The notes beneath the pieces are model-generated. The model was given only the letters and a program-made list of their open reading frames with translations, was not told where the DNA came from and did no database searches. The position numbers were made by a program, and so were the translations under genes. A stretch of 64,000 nt of DNA from Kibdelosporangium philippinense (GTDB lineage Bacteria; Actinomycetota; Actinomycetes; Mycobacteriales; Pseudonocardiaceae), in NCBI RefSeq assembly GCF_021390435.2, contig NZ_JAJVCN010000001.1, forward strand, positions 3,658,001-3,722,000. The letters are read 5' to 3'. Below are positions 7,255-17,044 of the stretch, in pieces; position 1 is the first letter of the stretch, and each line of letters begins with the position of its first letter.

Positions 7255-9951
7255 ATGAACTCCCAGGTCGTCGGGCGGGACCCGGAGCTAGACGTGCTCG
7301 CGCGAGCTCTGGATCGACCGGGCGGAACGATCCTGCTGCGCGGGGAGGCGGGGATCGGAAAGTCAGCCCTTGCCCAGCACACCCTTGACCTCGCGGACAA
7401 GCACGGCCTGACGGTCCTGCACGGCCAGGCGCACCCGTTGCAAGCCGGACTCGCGTACGCCCCGATAGTCGCGGCGGTCCGACCGTTACTCGCCAAGATG
7501 ACCGAAATGGACGGGCTGACTCAGCTCGGCAGGCTTATGGCTGACCCGCGCCTGCCGTCCATGGCGCCAACCGACAACCCCGAACTCGACCGCACCCACA
7601 TGTTCGAGGCGGTGGCGCGGCTCGTGGAACGGCACGCGCCTGCCGTGTTCTTCATCGACGACCTGCACTGGGCGGATCGCGGCACGATCGAGCTCGTCCA
7701 CTACCTCGGCCGCAATACTGAGAACGTTCTCGTCCTCGCCGCATACCGACCAGGCGAGGCCAACCCCACCCTGGACGACCTGGCCACGACGGTCCGCCGG
7801 ACCGGCACCGAGCTGGAACTGGCCCCGCTGACCGACGATGACGTCGCGCAGATCGCCCATAACCTCCTTGGCGCAACGCCGGAACCGGCGTTCCTCAACG
7901 ACGTCACGCAGCGCGCCAAAGGTGTGCCCCTGTTCGTCACGGCCCTGGTCCAAGGCGGTTTCCAGGCGGTGCCGACGATCGTGCGGGACGTCGTGCTCGG
8001 CCGTCTGCAGCGGCTCGACGAACCCGAGCGCAGGCTCCTGGAGGTCGTCGCCGTCGCGGGCGAGGCGGCGACAGACGCGGTGCTGCAGGCCGTATCGGAC
8101 GCTCCCCGAGCACTGCACAACCTGATAGTCGACGGGTTGGTCGTCGAACGCTCGACGGTCCGCGCCGTGGCGTACCGGGTGGCGCATCCGTTGTACGCCG
8201 AAGTCGCGTACGCAGAGATGACGCTGAGCGAGCGACGGTCGTTGCACGCGGCCGTGCTGAAAGCAATCGAACAAACCAGCCCAGACGACACGCTCGCGCT
8301 CGCCCCGCACTACCGCGAGGCTGGCACGCTGGCTGCCCCCGCGCGGGCCGTCGCGGTGATGGCCGAAGCGGGCTGGCGCGCGTTGGCCGTGCGTGCCGCA
8401 GAGGAAGCCGTGCGGTACCTCGAAGCGGCCATGGAACTGGCCGAGCCGCACCAGCGGCCGGACCTGCTCGACGGCATCGGCCGCGCCCACATGCACCTCG
8501 GGGACATGGATGCCGCGTCGGCCGCGTGGACAGCCGGCATCCAGCTCGCCGATCGGCTGGAACTGGAGAAACCCCTGGCAGTGCTGCAGTTCCGGCTGGC
8601 GATGCTTGATTCCGAACGGCTGGACTCGGCGAGCGCCAACACCAGGCTGTGGACCCAGTTGCGCGACATCCCACTGGAATCGCCCGAGATCGCGATCCAC
8701 TCGATCATTTACACCCTGCGGCACGGCACCCTTGACGACGTCCGCACGCTGAGTTCGAGCCTGGCCGAGTCGATCGGGCCCGATCATCCGGCGCCAGCCC
8801 GCGCGGTCGCCCACTTCGGGCAGGCGGTCTGCCTGCTGATCGACCAGAAGTTCCAGCCAGCGCTTGGCCACGCCAAGAACGCGGTCACCCAGGCCAAACG
8901 CTGCGAAGCCGAGCTGCCGTTCTACACCCAGTACTTCACGCTGTTCCTCAGCGCGCTGCACACGTTGAACGGCGACGTCGCGATGGCCATCGAGTGCGCG
9001 CAGGAGACCGTGAGCGCGGGCACGTTGGTCGAGCTGCCGTCGCTGAAGTGCTTCGAGCACTATGCCTTGGCCTTCGGGTACTTCCTCGCCGGTGACATGG
9101 ACAACGCCTTCGCCGAGATCGACACCGGCGTCGCCGTTGCCAAGGAGTCCGGGATGCCACGGTCCATCTCGCGAGTCGTGGCCTTCCGCGCGTTCATGCT
9201 CGCTGAGCAGGGCAAACTCACCGAAGCAAAGGCAGCTCTCGCCGAAGCGGAAGAGGCATATCGCTCGCCTGAGCAGAGCCTCGTGGAGATCGTCGCCCTC
9301 GCGTCGACCGCGATCGCGCTCTACAGCGACGAGCCACTGCCCGAGATCCCGTTCGACGCTTCGCAGACCTATAGCGACCCGGTCGCGACCATGTTGCGGA
9401 TGCAGTTCGCGGGCCTGTGTGGGCTGAACAACGGCCAGCCCTCGCCTGCTGAGGAATGCGCCGCGTCGTTGCGCACGTTCGAGCAGCCCGCGGCGTTGAT
9501 GATCGCCATCGCTGACCGGCTCGACGGGTCCCGGCTTCGCGACGCGGATCTGTTGGCCCGCACGGCCGACCAGTTCGACGCGATGGGCGCCGTCTTCCTG
9601 GCCGCGCAGGCCAGGCTGGAGCAGTACGAACTCGACCAGTCCGCCCCTGACCTGCCCAAGGTCCTTCAGGTCTTCGAACGGGCAGGCGCCGCTCATTGGG
9701 CGAACCGGGCTCGCCAGCTCGCTCGAACGTTGGGTGTCCGGGTACGGCCAACACGCCGGGACGGTCCACTGACCGCACGCGAGTCCGATGTGGTCAGGCT
9801 ACTCGGCGAAGGACTGTCCAATGCGGACATTGCAGCTCGGTTGTTCCTCAGTGGACGGACAGTGGAGACTCACTTGCGCAACAGCTACGCCAAACTCGGA
9901 CTGTCCACACGGGTCGCGCTTGCCCGCTGGGCCGGAGAGAACCTGAGATGA
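7255..9951 (+). CDS. LAL-type LuxR family ATPase transcriptional regulator (copy 1)
   Basis: About 898 residues. An AAA/STAND ATPase occupies the N-terminus, with Walker A GEAGIGKS at 30-37 and Walker B VFFIDDLHWAD near 131-141. A long helical TPR-like middle follows. The C-terminus is a LuxR HTH (LTARESDVVRLLGEGLSNADI, then RTVETHLRNSYAKLGL) in the last 65 residues. Such LAL proteins act as ATP-dependent transcription activators, often of secondary metabolism or sugar use. A TTG at 7252 precedes the ATG; ATG 7255 is preferred. Its stop overlaps the start of a close paralogue by 4 nt, so the two are a coupled tandem pair. Confidence 0.88.
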   Translation: MNSQVVGRDPELDVLARALDRPGGTILLRGEAGIGKSALAQHTLDLADKHGLTVLHGQAHPLQAGLAYAPIVAAVRPLLAKMTEMDGLTQLGRLMADPRLPSMAPTDNPELDRTHMFEAVARLVERHAPAVFFIDDLHWADRGTIELVHYLGRNTENVLVLAAYRPGEANPTLDDLATTVRRTGTELELAPLTDDDVAQIAHNLLGATPEPAFLNDVTQRAKGVPLFVTALVQGGFQAVPTIVRDVVLGRLQRLDEPERRLLEVVAVAGEAATDAVLQAVSDAPRALHNLIVDGLVVERSTVRAVAYRVAHPLYAEVAYAEMTLSERRSLHAAVLKAIEQTSPDDTLALAPHYREAGTLAAPARAVAVMAEAGWRALAVRAAEEAVRYLEAAMELAEPHQRPDLLDGIGRAHMHLGDMDAASAAWTAGIQLADRLELEKPLAVLQFRLAMLDSERLDSASANTRLWTQLRDIPLESPEIAIHSIIYTLRHGTLDDVRTLSSSLAESIGPDHPAPARAVAHFGQAVCLLIDQKFQPALGHAKNAVTQAKRCEAELPFYTQYFTLFLSALHTLNGDVAMAIECAQETVSAGTLVELPSLKCFEHYALAFGYFLAGDMDNAFAEIDTGVAVAKESGMPRSISRVVAFRAFMLAEQGKLTEAKAALAEAEEAYRSPEQSLVEIVALASTAIALYSDEPLPEIPFDASQTYSDPVATMLRMQFAGLCGLNNGQPSPAEECAASLRTFEQPAALMIAIADRLDGSRLRDADLLARTADQFDAMGAVFLAAQARLEQYELDQSAPDLPKVLQVFERAGAAHWANRARQLARTLGVRVRPTRRDGPLTARESDVVRLLGEGLSNADIAARLFLSGRTVETHLRNSYAKLGLSTRVALARWAGENLR

Positions 9952-12602
9952 GACTCGTCGGCAGGGACACCGAAGTCAGCACGCTGACCAAGACGTTGGA
10001 CCAGGCAGACCAGATCGTTCTGCTGCGAGGTGAGGCAGGCATCGGCAAGTCCCGGCTCGCCGAGGACACGCTCGACACCGCCGCCGCACGCGGGCTGACC
10101 ATCTTTCGTGGCCAGGCGCATCCGCTGCACGCCGGGCTCGCCTACGCGCCGATCGTGGAAGCTGTCCGGCCGCATGCGTCCACTCAGAACACAGCCCTTG
10201 GCACGCTGCTCGGCCACCAAGGGGCGGCGGGCGATCCGGATCTCAACCGCACCAGGATGTTCGAGGCTGTGGCACGGCTCGTGCAGGAGAAGTCCCCCGC
10301 CGTGTTCTTCGTCGACGATCTGCATTGGGCCGACCGCGGCACGATCGAACTCGTCCACTACCTCGCCAAGAACACCTGTGGAACCCTCATTCTGGCCGCA
10401 TACCGGCCCGGTGAAGCCAATCCTGCACTCGACGAGCTGGCCGCGACCGTCCGGCGGACCGGCACCGAACTGGAACTGGCCCCGCTGACCGACGACCATG
10501 TCGCAACGCTCGCGCACGACTTGCTAGACGCGCCACCGGAACCAGCCTTCCTCAGCGACGTCGTCCAGCGGGCCAAAGGCATTCCGCTGTTCGTCACCGC
10601 GTTGGTCCAAGGTGGATTGCAAGCGGTGCCGACGATCGTGCGGGACGTCGTGCTGAGCCGCCTCAGGCAACTGGACGAACCAGGCCGCAAGCTGATGGAG
10701 ATCGTCGCGGTGGCGGGTGAATCCGCGACCGATGCCGTACTTCGGGCCGTTGCGGCCGCACCCGACGTGCTGCGGAACCTGATCCTCGAAGGCCTGGTCG
10801 TCGAGCGTCCCGTCGGGCGCGCGATAGCTTACCGTGTCGCGCATCCGCTGTACGCGGAGGTCGCGTACGCCGAAATGACCATCAGCGAACGGCGAACGCT
10901 GCACTCGGCCGTGCTCACAGCGATCGAGCAACACGATGCCAGTGATGTGCTGGCACTTGCGCCGCATTACCGGGAAGCCGGGAGCATCGCCGACCCAGCG
11001 CGTGCCGTGGCGGTGATGGCTGAAGCCGGTGAACGCGCGATGACTGTGCGGGCAAGCGAAGAAGCTGTGCGCTACTTCGAGGCGGCGTTGGACTTGGCCG
11101 AGCCCGAGCAAGCCCTTGATTTGCTGGACGGGATCGGCCGTGCACAGCGGGCGCTCGGCGCGATGGACCAGGCGAAAGCCGCGTGGTCACGCGGAATCAA
11201 GCTGGCCGAACAGCATCGTCTAGCGAAACCGTTGGCGCTCTTCAGGTTCCGGGTGGCTATGCTCGACACAGAGTGGCAGGACACGCCACCGGCAGAGGAT
11301 GGGCTCCTCGCGGTGCGCGAGGTCAGTGTGGACTCGGCCGAACTCGCGATCCAGACGTTCGTGTACACGATGTGGCACGGCAGCATGAATGACGCCAAAG
11401 ACCTGACAACCGCGCTGGCGCAGCAGCTCAACACGACGGATCCGTCGGCGTCCCGAGCGGTCGCGCACCACGGCCGGGCCATCGCCCTGATCTTCGACCA
11501 GCAGTTCGGGCCTGCTCACGAGCAAGCGGAAGCCGCGGTCGACGCGGCGCGGCAATGCGACAATACGTCACCGTTCTACCTTCAGTTCTTCCTGATCGCC
11601 GTCTGCGGTTTCCGTGCGCTCAGCGGTGACATCGCTGGTGCGGTCCGTGGCGCGCAGGAGGCTGTCCAAGCGGGCGCGGTCGTGGAATTGCCTTCGCTCA
11701 CCTGGGTCAACTACCACACGTTGGCGTGCTGCCATTACCTCGCTGGTGATTTCAACGAGGCAATGGCCCAGAACGACACCTCTGTCGCCGCGGCCAGAAT
11801 GTCGGGTTTGCCGCGTGCCATCGCGGGAACCGTCGCGATGCGTGCGTTCCTTCTAGCCGAACGTGGGCAACTCAGTGACGCTGCGACGGCGTTAGCCGAG
11901 GCGCGTCAAGCGTATCCGGACCCGGATCACAGCCTGGTGGACGTCATCGGGCTTGCTGCCACAGCGATCGCGCTCTATGTCGACGAACCGCAACCCATGG
12001 TCCCGTACGTCGCTTCGACGACCTACAGCGACCCGTTCTCGGTGCTGCTGCGTGGCTTGTACGCCAGTCTGGCCGCATTGAACGTCGGTGATCCGAGTTT
12101 GGCTGTCATGCATTCCGAGGCGATCGGCGCGTTCAAACAGCCAGCGCCGCTGATGACCGCGTTCGATGACCGGCTCACCGGGCTGCGCTTGGGTGACGCC
12201 AAGTTGCTGGCAGATGCCGCCGAACGCTTTGCCGCTGTCGGCGCCAAGGTGCTGGCCGCGCAGACCCGGCTTGAGTATTCCGAGCTGACCAACTCCGCCG
12301 ATGGTTTGCCGGAGATCGTCGAGGTACTCAGCAAGGCAGGCGCGGCGCACTGGGCGAACCGCGCACGTCAGCACGCACGCGCGCTGGGGATGCGGCTGAG
12401 CCCCACACGTCAGAACGGCCCGTTGACCGCACGTGAGACTGACGTTCTGCGGTTGCTCAGTGACGGATTGTCCAATGCGGACATCGCGGCTCGCCTTTTC
12501 CTCAGTGGACGAACAGTGGAGACGCACCTGCGTAACAGTTACGCCAAACTGGGGCTGTCCACACGGGTCGCGCTCGCCCGCTGGGCCAGTGAGAACCTGT
12601 AG
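9948..12602 (+). CDS. LAL-type LuxR family ATPase transcriptional regulator (copy 2)
   Basis: 884 residues from ATG 9948, which overlaps the stop of copy 1 as ATGA. The upstream in-frame extension falls inside copy 1 and is not used. The layout is the same as in copy 1: Walker A GEAGIGKS near residue 25, Walker B VFFVDDLHWAD near 122, and a C-terminal LuxR HTH whose recognition region (SNADIAARLFLSGRTVETHL) is almost unchanged. The two proteins are clearly paralogues along their whole length, and a tandem duplication with divergence of the sensor middle is the simplest explanation. Near-identical HTHs suggest shared or overlapping operator sites; this is inference. Confidence 0.88.
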   Translation: MRLVGRDTEVSTLTKTLDQADQIVLLRGEAGIGKSRLAEDTLDTAAARGLTIFRGQAHPLHAGLAYAPIVEAVRPHASTQNTALGTLLGHQGAAGDPDLNRTRMFEAVARLVQEKSPAVFFVDDLHWADRGTIELVHYLAKNTCGTLILAAYRPGEANPALDELAATVRRTGTELELAPLTDDHVATLAHDLLDAPPEPAFLSDVVQRAKGIPLFVTALVQGGLQAVPTIVRDVVLSRLRQLDEPGRKLMEIVAVAGESATDAVLRAVAAAPDVLRNLILEGLVVERPVGRAIAYRVAHPLYAEVAYAEMTISERRTLHSAVLTAIEQHDASDVLALAPHYREAGSIADPARAVAVMAEAGERAMTVRASEEAVRYFEAALDLAEPEQALDLLDGIGRAQRALGAMDQAKAAWSRGIKLAEQHRLAKPLALFRFRVAMLDTEWQDTPPAEDGLLAVREVSVDSAELAIQTFVYTMWHGSMNDAKDLTTALAQQLNTTDPSASRAVAHHGRAIALIFDQQFGPAHEQAEAAVDAARQCDNTSPFYLQFFLIAVCGFRALSGDIAGAVRGAQEAVQAGAVVELPSLTWVNYHTLACCHYLAGDFNEAMAQNDTSVAAARMSGLPRAIAGTVAMRAFLLAERGQLSDAATALAEARQAYPDPDHSLVDVIGLAATAIALYVDEPQPMVPYVASTTYSDPFSVLLRGLYASLAALNVGDPSLAVMHSEAIGAFKQPAPLMTAFDDRLTGLRLGDAKLLADAAERFAAVGAKVLAAQTRLEYSELTNSADGLPEIVEVLSKAGAAHWANRARQHARALGMRLSPTRQNGPLTARETDVLRLLSDGLSNADIAARLFLSGRTVETHLRNSYAKLGLSTRVALARWASENL

Positions 12603-12673
12603 CACCGAAAGGAAACCGCAAGCCTCCCGTGTAACACTCCCGCCGCCAGCGACAACGAGGCGATCGGGAGCCG

Positions 12674-14191
12674 ATGACTGGGAAGTACATGAGCGGCAGC
12701 GAATATTCGGCAACTCTGTCGGCTGCGCTCACATCGTATTGGCGGACACTGGAAGTGCGTTGGACAAAGGACGCGGGTAAGACGCTGTACGGCGGCACAG
12801 CCGACATTTCGGGCGCCCCCGAGCCCATCCGGTGGCAGGTGCCGCCGGAGTCCTGGCGTCACCTGCAGACGTGCCCGGTCGTGCACTGGGCGATGACCGA
12901 CGGCACACCTGCCACCAGGCCAGGATCATGCGACGGGTGGAGCGTCCCGGACACGAAGTTCGTCGAATGCCGCGCGTTGGACGTGTTTCGCCAGGTCGGC
13001 GACTGGGCGTGGGCGAAACGGGAGCACCTTTCCCGCTCGATCCCTGACCTCGCCGGTGGGCCTGAACTGTCATCCCTCGAACAGGCGCACACCAGCCTGT
13101 CGTCTGTGCACTCTGCCATTCAGTCCGACGGAACCGTCGGCGGGCACGCACTGGGCGGCCTGGTCGACTGGCTGTCCACTGGGGACTCGAACAGCAACCA
13201 GACAAGAGGGTGGATGACCGGCTGGACGGGCCTTGCGGCGAACAGCCTGAAAGGCGGCCTTTTCACCACGGTCAAGCCGACGCTGAACAACCACGCGACC
13301 CTGACGGCATGGCTGGGCAATTGCTATTCGGTTCGTAGCACGATCGTTCACACCACACGCAACAACACGCTCAACCTGATCGGGCAACTGACCCAGGACC
13401 TCAACGAGGTCGTCGCCGCGCAGAAAATGGATCTGACCAAGCAGAAGCTGGTTGTCAGCGCGGCCAGTCAGGCGTGGACGATCGCCAAGATAGGTGTCGA
13501 GGCGCTGAGCAAATTCTCCAATGTCGGCACCGTGATCAGCTTGATCGGGTTCGTATTGGGCAACGTCGACACCGCACAGAAGACCGAGTTCAAGTACGCG
13601 CAGCTCAGCGAGTTTTTCTCGCACGCGGATACTGCCGTGCGCACACTGCACAGCGAAATGGACAGTGCCGAAGCCGACTACGCCAAAGCCGTCACCGCCG
13701 TTGAACAGGCGATCGCTGGAGCCGACCCAACGACACTGGAGCTTTACGACATCACGCAGCATTCGGCGGATGGCGACGACAGCGATCCGTCTGCCTCAGG
13801 CAGGTACGCCGTCGACGTCAACACAGTGCTTGAGATAGCTCAGCACTGCTATGACGTTGCCGAGATCTACTCACAGTTGCTCAACAAGCTCGCGACGACC
13901 GCGTACTCCGACGGCCAGCTCGCGGGCCGGGGCGTCGCGCCTATCGCCGCGGACCAAGGCGTGATCCGGCTGCGTGAGGAGATCGAGTCGTTCTTCACCA
14001 CCACGACAACGCGGTACCTGACAGCCGGTGATCGGATCAAAGCCGCGGCCAAGCTGTACGCGGAAAACGACGCGGTTCAGCGGGAACGGTACGAGAAGAC
14101 GATATCCGAATGGCGGACGGCTGGGGTTGGCGAGTTCGGGCAGCGCAACCGGATCGACACGGACCCGAGCAAGGACGGTGTCCAGAACTGA
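12674..14191 (+). CDS. Unknown helical protein, possible WXG-like secreted substrate
   Basis: I do not recognise the family. 505 residues from ATG 12674, with a GGGAG-type ribosome site 6-10 nt upstream. The first 160 residues are tryptophan-rich and look globular. Residues about 175-190 contain WTGLAANSL, a W-x-G turn between helices. Residues 190-360 are long amphipathic helices with a hydrophobic segment (TVISLIGFVLGN), and the C-terminal third is charged and helical. No signal peptide is evident. A W-x-G helical hairpin is reminiscent of WXG100/LXG type VII secretion substrates, but this is only an architectural hint. It lies 71 bp after the LAL pair in the same direction, so it could be their target or simply a neighbour. 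Confidence 0.6.
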   Translation: MTGKYMSGSEYSATLSAALTSYWRTLEVRWTKDAGKTLYGGTADISGAPEPIRWQVPPESWRHLQTCPVVHWAMTDGTPATRPGSCDGWSVPDTKFVECRALDVFRQVGDWAWAKREHLSRSIPDLAGGPELSSLEQAHTSLSSVHSAIQSDGTVGGHALGGLVDWLSTGDSNSNQTRGWMTGWTGLAANSLKGGLFTTVKPTLNNHATLTAWLGNCYSVRSTIVHTTRNNTLNLIGQLTQDLNEVVAAQKMDLTKQKLVVSAASQAWTIAKIGVEALSKFSNVGTVISLIGFVLGNVDTAQKTEFKYAQLSEFFSHADTAVRTLHSEMDSAEADYAKAVTAVEQAIAGADPTTLELYDITQHSADGDDSDPSASGRYAVDVNTVLEIAQHCYDVAEIYSQLLNKLATTAYSDGQLAGRGVAPIAADQGVIRLREEIESFFTTTTTRYLTAGDRIKAAAKLYAENDAVQRERYEKTISEWRTAGVGEFGQRNRIDTDPSKDGVQN

Positions 14192-14198
14192 TTTCCCA

Positions 14199-14217
14199 GG
14201 TCAGCCCTCGTGAGCGG
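14199..14217. repeat. Half of the dispersed palindromic repeat, truncated at IS701
   Basis: This 19-nt stretch matches 5234-5252 with one mismatch but lacks the second palindrome arm. IS701 sequence begins five bases later, so insertion or deletion removed the other half. Confidence 0.6.
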
Positions 14218-14272
14218 TTAGTACGGCAGCCGGACTTCGTGATCTTGGCTGGTGAGGGTCCCTGAATACGGA

Positions 14273-14333
14273 CGCGGCCACCAGTTGATCATGAGCAGTT
14301 GTGTGGACAACTCAAGATCGTGTGGTGGCCGCG
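14273..14333 (+). promoter_or_regulatory. Fold-back hairpin around the IS701 transposase start (copy 1)
   Basis: Arms 14273-14283 and 14323-14333 are an 11-bp perfect inverted repeat enclosing the presumed GTG start at 14301. Transcripts that read in from outside could fold here and block initiation, a protection known from other IS families. The second IS701 copy has a longer version at the same place. Confidence 0.5.
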
Positions 14334-15644
14334 GGCGCCATCGTAAACCCCGTTGAGGGTGTGGATCCCGTTGGCTGGCGGGAGAAGTTCGACGGGCTGA
14401 TGGCTCGGGTGGCGAAGCGGTTTAAGCGGGTGGAACCGCGCCGGCGAGCACGAGCGTTCGTGGAGGGGCTGCTGGCCGACCTGCCGCGCAAGAACTGCTG
14501 GACGATCGCCGAGCACGCCGGGGACGCGACGCCGGACGGGATGCAGCACCTGCTGTCGCGGGCGGTGTGGGATGCCGATGAGGTGCGCGACGACGTGCGG
14601 GATGCCGCGGTGGAATATCTCGGTGACACCGACGCGATGCTGGTCGTGGACGAGACCGGCGACGTCAAGAAAGGGACGTGCACGGTCGCGACCCAGCGCC
14701 AATACACCGGTACCGCCGGGCGGATCGAGAACGCCCAGGTCGGGGTGTTTCTGACCTATACCACCAAGGTCGGGCACACACTGATCGACCGTGAGCTGTA
14801 CCTGCCGCGCTCCTGGACCGGTGATCCTGATCGGTGCGCGGCGGCCGGGGTCCCTGAGGACACCGGGTTCGCGACCAAGCCCGCGCTGGCCTCGCGCATG
14901 ATTCTGCGTGCCCTCGACGGTGGTGTGCCCGCCGGGTGGGTCGCCGCGGACGAGGTCTACGGCAGCAATCCGACGCTGCGTGGCGATCTGGAGAAACGGC
15001 GGGTCGGGTACGTGCTCGCGGTGGCCTGCGACCACCGGGTCAGCACCGCCACGGGCACCTATCGGGCCGATGAACTGCTCGCGCGGCTACCGAAACGTGC
15101 CTGGCAGCGACTGTCCGCGGGCAAAGGCGTGAAAGGACACCGGTTCTACGACTGGGCCTGGATCAGTCTCACCAGCGGTGATGACGAGCCCGCCGGGCAT
15201 CGGTGGCTGCTGGTCCGGCGCAACCGCCGCACCGGCGAACGTGCCTTCTACCGCTGCTACGCGCCCGAAAGGGTGCCGCTGGCCACGCTGGTGCGGGTGG
15301 CCGGGCGCCGATGGACCGTCGAGGAGTCCTTCCAAACCGGCAAAGGCCAAACCGGTCTGGACGAACACCAAGTCCGCACGTGGACATCTTGGTATCGCTG
15401 GACAACCCTGGTGCTGCTCGCCCACGTCTTCCTCGCGATCGTGACGGTCACCGCCCGCGCCAGACCCGCTGCGGACGGGCTGATTCCGTTGACACTCAAC
15501 GAAATCCGCCATCTCTACAACGCACTGGTGCTCACTCCGGCCACAGACATCCGGCACGTCCTGCACTGCTCACACTGGCGCAGGCGACACCAATACCGAG
15601 CCCAGCAAGCCCACTACCAGCACCAATCGCTCCAGGAACCATGA
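14301..15644 (+). CDS. IS701 family transposase (intact)
   Basis: 447 residues, the full length for the family. DDE-type features are visible: the first aspartate region MLVVDETGDVKKG near residue 112, the second at AADEVYGSN near 213, and the glutamate segment RWTVEESFQTGK near 336, followed by the usual LIPLTLNEIRHL and WRRRHQ.RAQ C-terminal tail. It differs in sequence from the second copy near 60 kb, so the two are distinct IS701 members and not recent duplicates. The frame is uninterrupted, so it is probably active. Confidence 0.9.
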   Translation: MWTTQDRVVAAGAIVNPVEGVDPVGWREKFDGLMARVAKRFKRVEPRRRARAFVEGLLADLPRKNCWTIAEHAGDATPDGMQHLLSRAVWDADEVRDDVRDAAVEYLGDTDAMLVVDETGDVKKGTCTVATQRQYTGTAGRIENAQVGVFLTYTTKVGHTLIDRELYLPRSWTGDPDRCAAAGVPEDTGFATKPALASRMILRALDGGVPAGWVAADEVYGSNPTLRGDLEKRRVGYVLAVACDHRVSTATGTYRADELLARLPKRAWQRLSAGKGVKGHRFYDWAWISLTSGDDEPAGHRWLLVRRNRRTGERAFYRCYAPERVPLATLVRVAGRRWTVEESFQTGKGQTGLDEHQVRTWTSWYRWTTLVLLAHVFLAIVTVTARARPAADGLIPLTLNEIRHLYNALVLTPATDIRHVLHCSHWRRRHQYRAQQAHYQHQSLQEP

Positions 15645-15749
15645 AGATCACGATCTACGACTGGAGTACTAGGGAGCACTTTTCGGGTGAATACTACGTC
15701 AGAGTGGACGCGTGGGTTGGCAGTGGAGACATCCGATGTGGCGAAGAAG

Positions 15750-16988
15750 TCAAGCGGCCGCTGTGAGGGGTTCGAAGAATGCCGCGGTCTCGTCGTAGGG
15801 TTGCCGGGTCTGCAGGCAGTGGTAGAGCTGGCCGAGCATGCGGTTGAACAGGTGCCGCAAGGCAGCAGCATGGCGGTCGCCGGCGGCGCGGCGTCGGTCG
15901 TAATGGGCGCGGGCGCCGGGTGAGCCGGTGAGCGCGGCGAAGGCCCACACGAATCCCGCGGCGGCGAGTCTGTCGTTTTTGACCTTGCGGTACGTGATCA
16001 CGATGCTGCGTCCGGATGCCCGTGTGACCGGTGCCGAGCCGGCGAACGCTTGGAGCGCGCGAGCATCGGTGAATCGGTCGCGGTCGTCGCCGATCTCTGC
16101 CAATACTCGGGCACCGGTTGTGTCGGCCAGGCCCGGGAACGAGGTGATGATCGCGTAATCCGGATGTTGGGCGAACGCGTCGGCGGTGGCGGCTGCGAGT
16201 TCGTTGACGCTGTCGCACTCGGTGTCCAATGTGGCCAGCAGCCGCAGAGCCTGAGAGCCCATTGCCTGTTCCACCAAGGCTTCCTGCCGTAGCTGCGGAA
16301 CGCGCAACGCGTCGCGTAGCTCGACAGCAAGTGCGTCGATACCGCGCTGACGCCCCGCGCGACGCAGCGCGGCGGCGATCCGCGCTGTCGACAAGCGTGC
16401 GGCCTTCGCGGGTGTGGGTGCGATCGCCAGCACTGCCCGGGCAACGCGGCTGGTCAAACCGCCGTCTCGGTGAGCGAAAATGGCGAGGAAGCCGGGGAAG
16501 TACTCGCGCAGCAGGGATCGGAGCTCGTTGGATGCCTTAGTGCGACGCCAGATTGCGTCCTGGTGGGCACGGGCGAGTACGGCGATCGAGCGGGCCAGTT
16601 CGCTGTCTGCGGGGAGCTGGCGGTGCGCGTGCATGTCGGTGCGCAGGATGTTCGCCAACGTCATCGCGTCCACGTGGTCAGACTTCGACCGCGCGACCGT
16701 GCGTCGCTCGCGATACCGGGCTACCGCCATCGGGTTGATCGGATACACCGGCCGTCCGGAGGCGCGCAGCACGGCCACCAGCAGGCCGCGTGGGGTCTCG
16801 ATCGCCACCGGGATCGGGTCGGCTGGGTCGTCACCAGCTTCGGCCAGAAGCCCGACGAGCTCGGCAAAACCCTCCGCCGGCTCGGTGATCCGCCGCTTGG
16901 CCACCAGCTTGCCCTGCTCGTCGACAAGCGCAATGTCGTGATGCGATTCGGCCCAGTCCACCCCGCAGTACACCGTCGACACCGGCAT
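15750..16988 (-). CDS. IS110 family transposase (DEDD recombinase)
   Basis: 412 residues. The N-terminal RuvC-like DEDD domain shows CGVDWAESHHDIA (first Asp near residue 11), AIETPRG (Glu near 66) and KSDHVDA (Asp near 104-107). The C-terminal Transposase_20 region contains FPGLADTTGARVLAEIGD and the serine-bearing FAGSAPVTRASG. This family excises as a circle and inserts without flanking repeats, guided by a bridge RNA that pairs with donor and target DNA. Start ATG 16988 is 2 nt after a GGGAGGCG site; the GTG at 16982 has better spacing. The frame is intact, and the encoding end overlaps only IS110 DNA, so the enzyme is probably functional. Confidence 0.92.
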   Translation of the reverse strand: MPVSTVYCGVDWAESHHDIALVDEQGKLVAKRRITEPAEGFAELVGLLAEAGDDPADPIPVAIETPRGLLVAVLRASGRPVYPINPMAVARYRERRTVARSKSDHVDAMTLANILRTDMHAHRQLPADSELARSIAVLARAHQDAIWRRTKASNELRSLLREYFPGFLAIFAHRDGGLTSRVARAVLAIAPTPAKAARLSTARIAAALRRAGRQRGIDALAVELRDALRVPQLRQEALVEQAMGSQALRLLATLDTECDSVNELAAATADAFAQHPDYAIITSFPGLADTTGARVLAEIGDDRDRFTDARALQAFAGSAPVTRASGRSIVITYRKVKNDRLAAAGFVWAFAALTGSPGARAHYDRRRAAGDRHAAALRHLFNRMLGQLYHCLQTRQPYDETAAFFEPLTAAA

Positions 16989-17044
16989 CGCCTCCCGTTT
17001 TTGTGTTGGTATCGGTGCAGGTCAGCACCCCTAGTGGAACCACG

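Larger units (their letters stand above)
14222..15668 (+). mobile_element. IS701-family insertion sequence, copy 1
   Basis: The outer 25 bp of each end are imperfect inverted repeats (19 of 25 match; ends 14222-14246 and 15644-15668), both beginning TAC and sharing TCGTGATCTT. Flanking tetranucleotides are TTAG (14218-14221) and CTAG (15669-15672). Both fit the YTAR target preference of IS701, but they are not identical, so the two flanks were not one target site. The left flank is the chromosomal palindrome repeat and the right flank is the middle of an IS1380 leader. A deletion next to the element is implied. Confidence 0.8.

Noticed and set aside
7486..9696. 736-codon minus-strand open frame opposite LAL copy 1
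   Set aside because: Antisense of a gene with Walker and HTH motifs. The length is explained by GC-rich third positions; no domain is recognisable.
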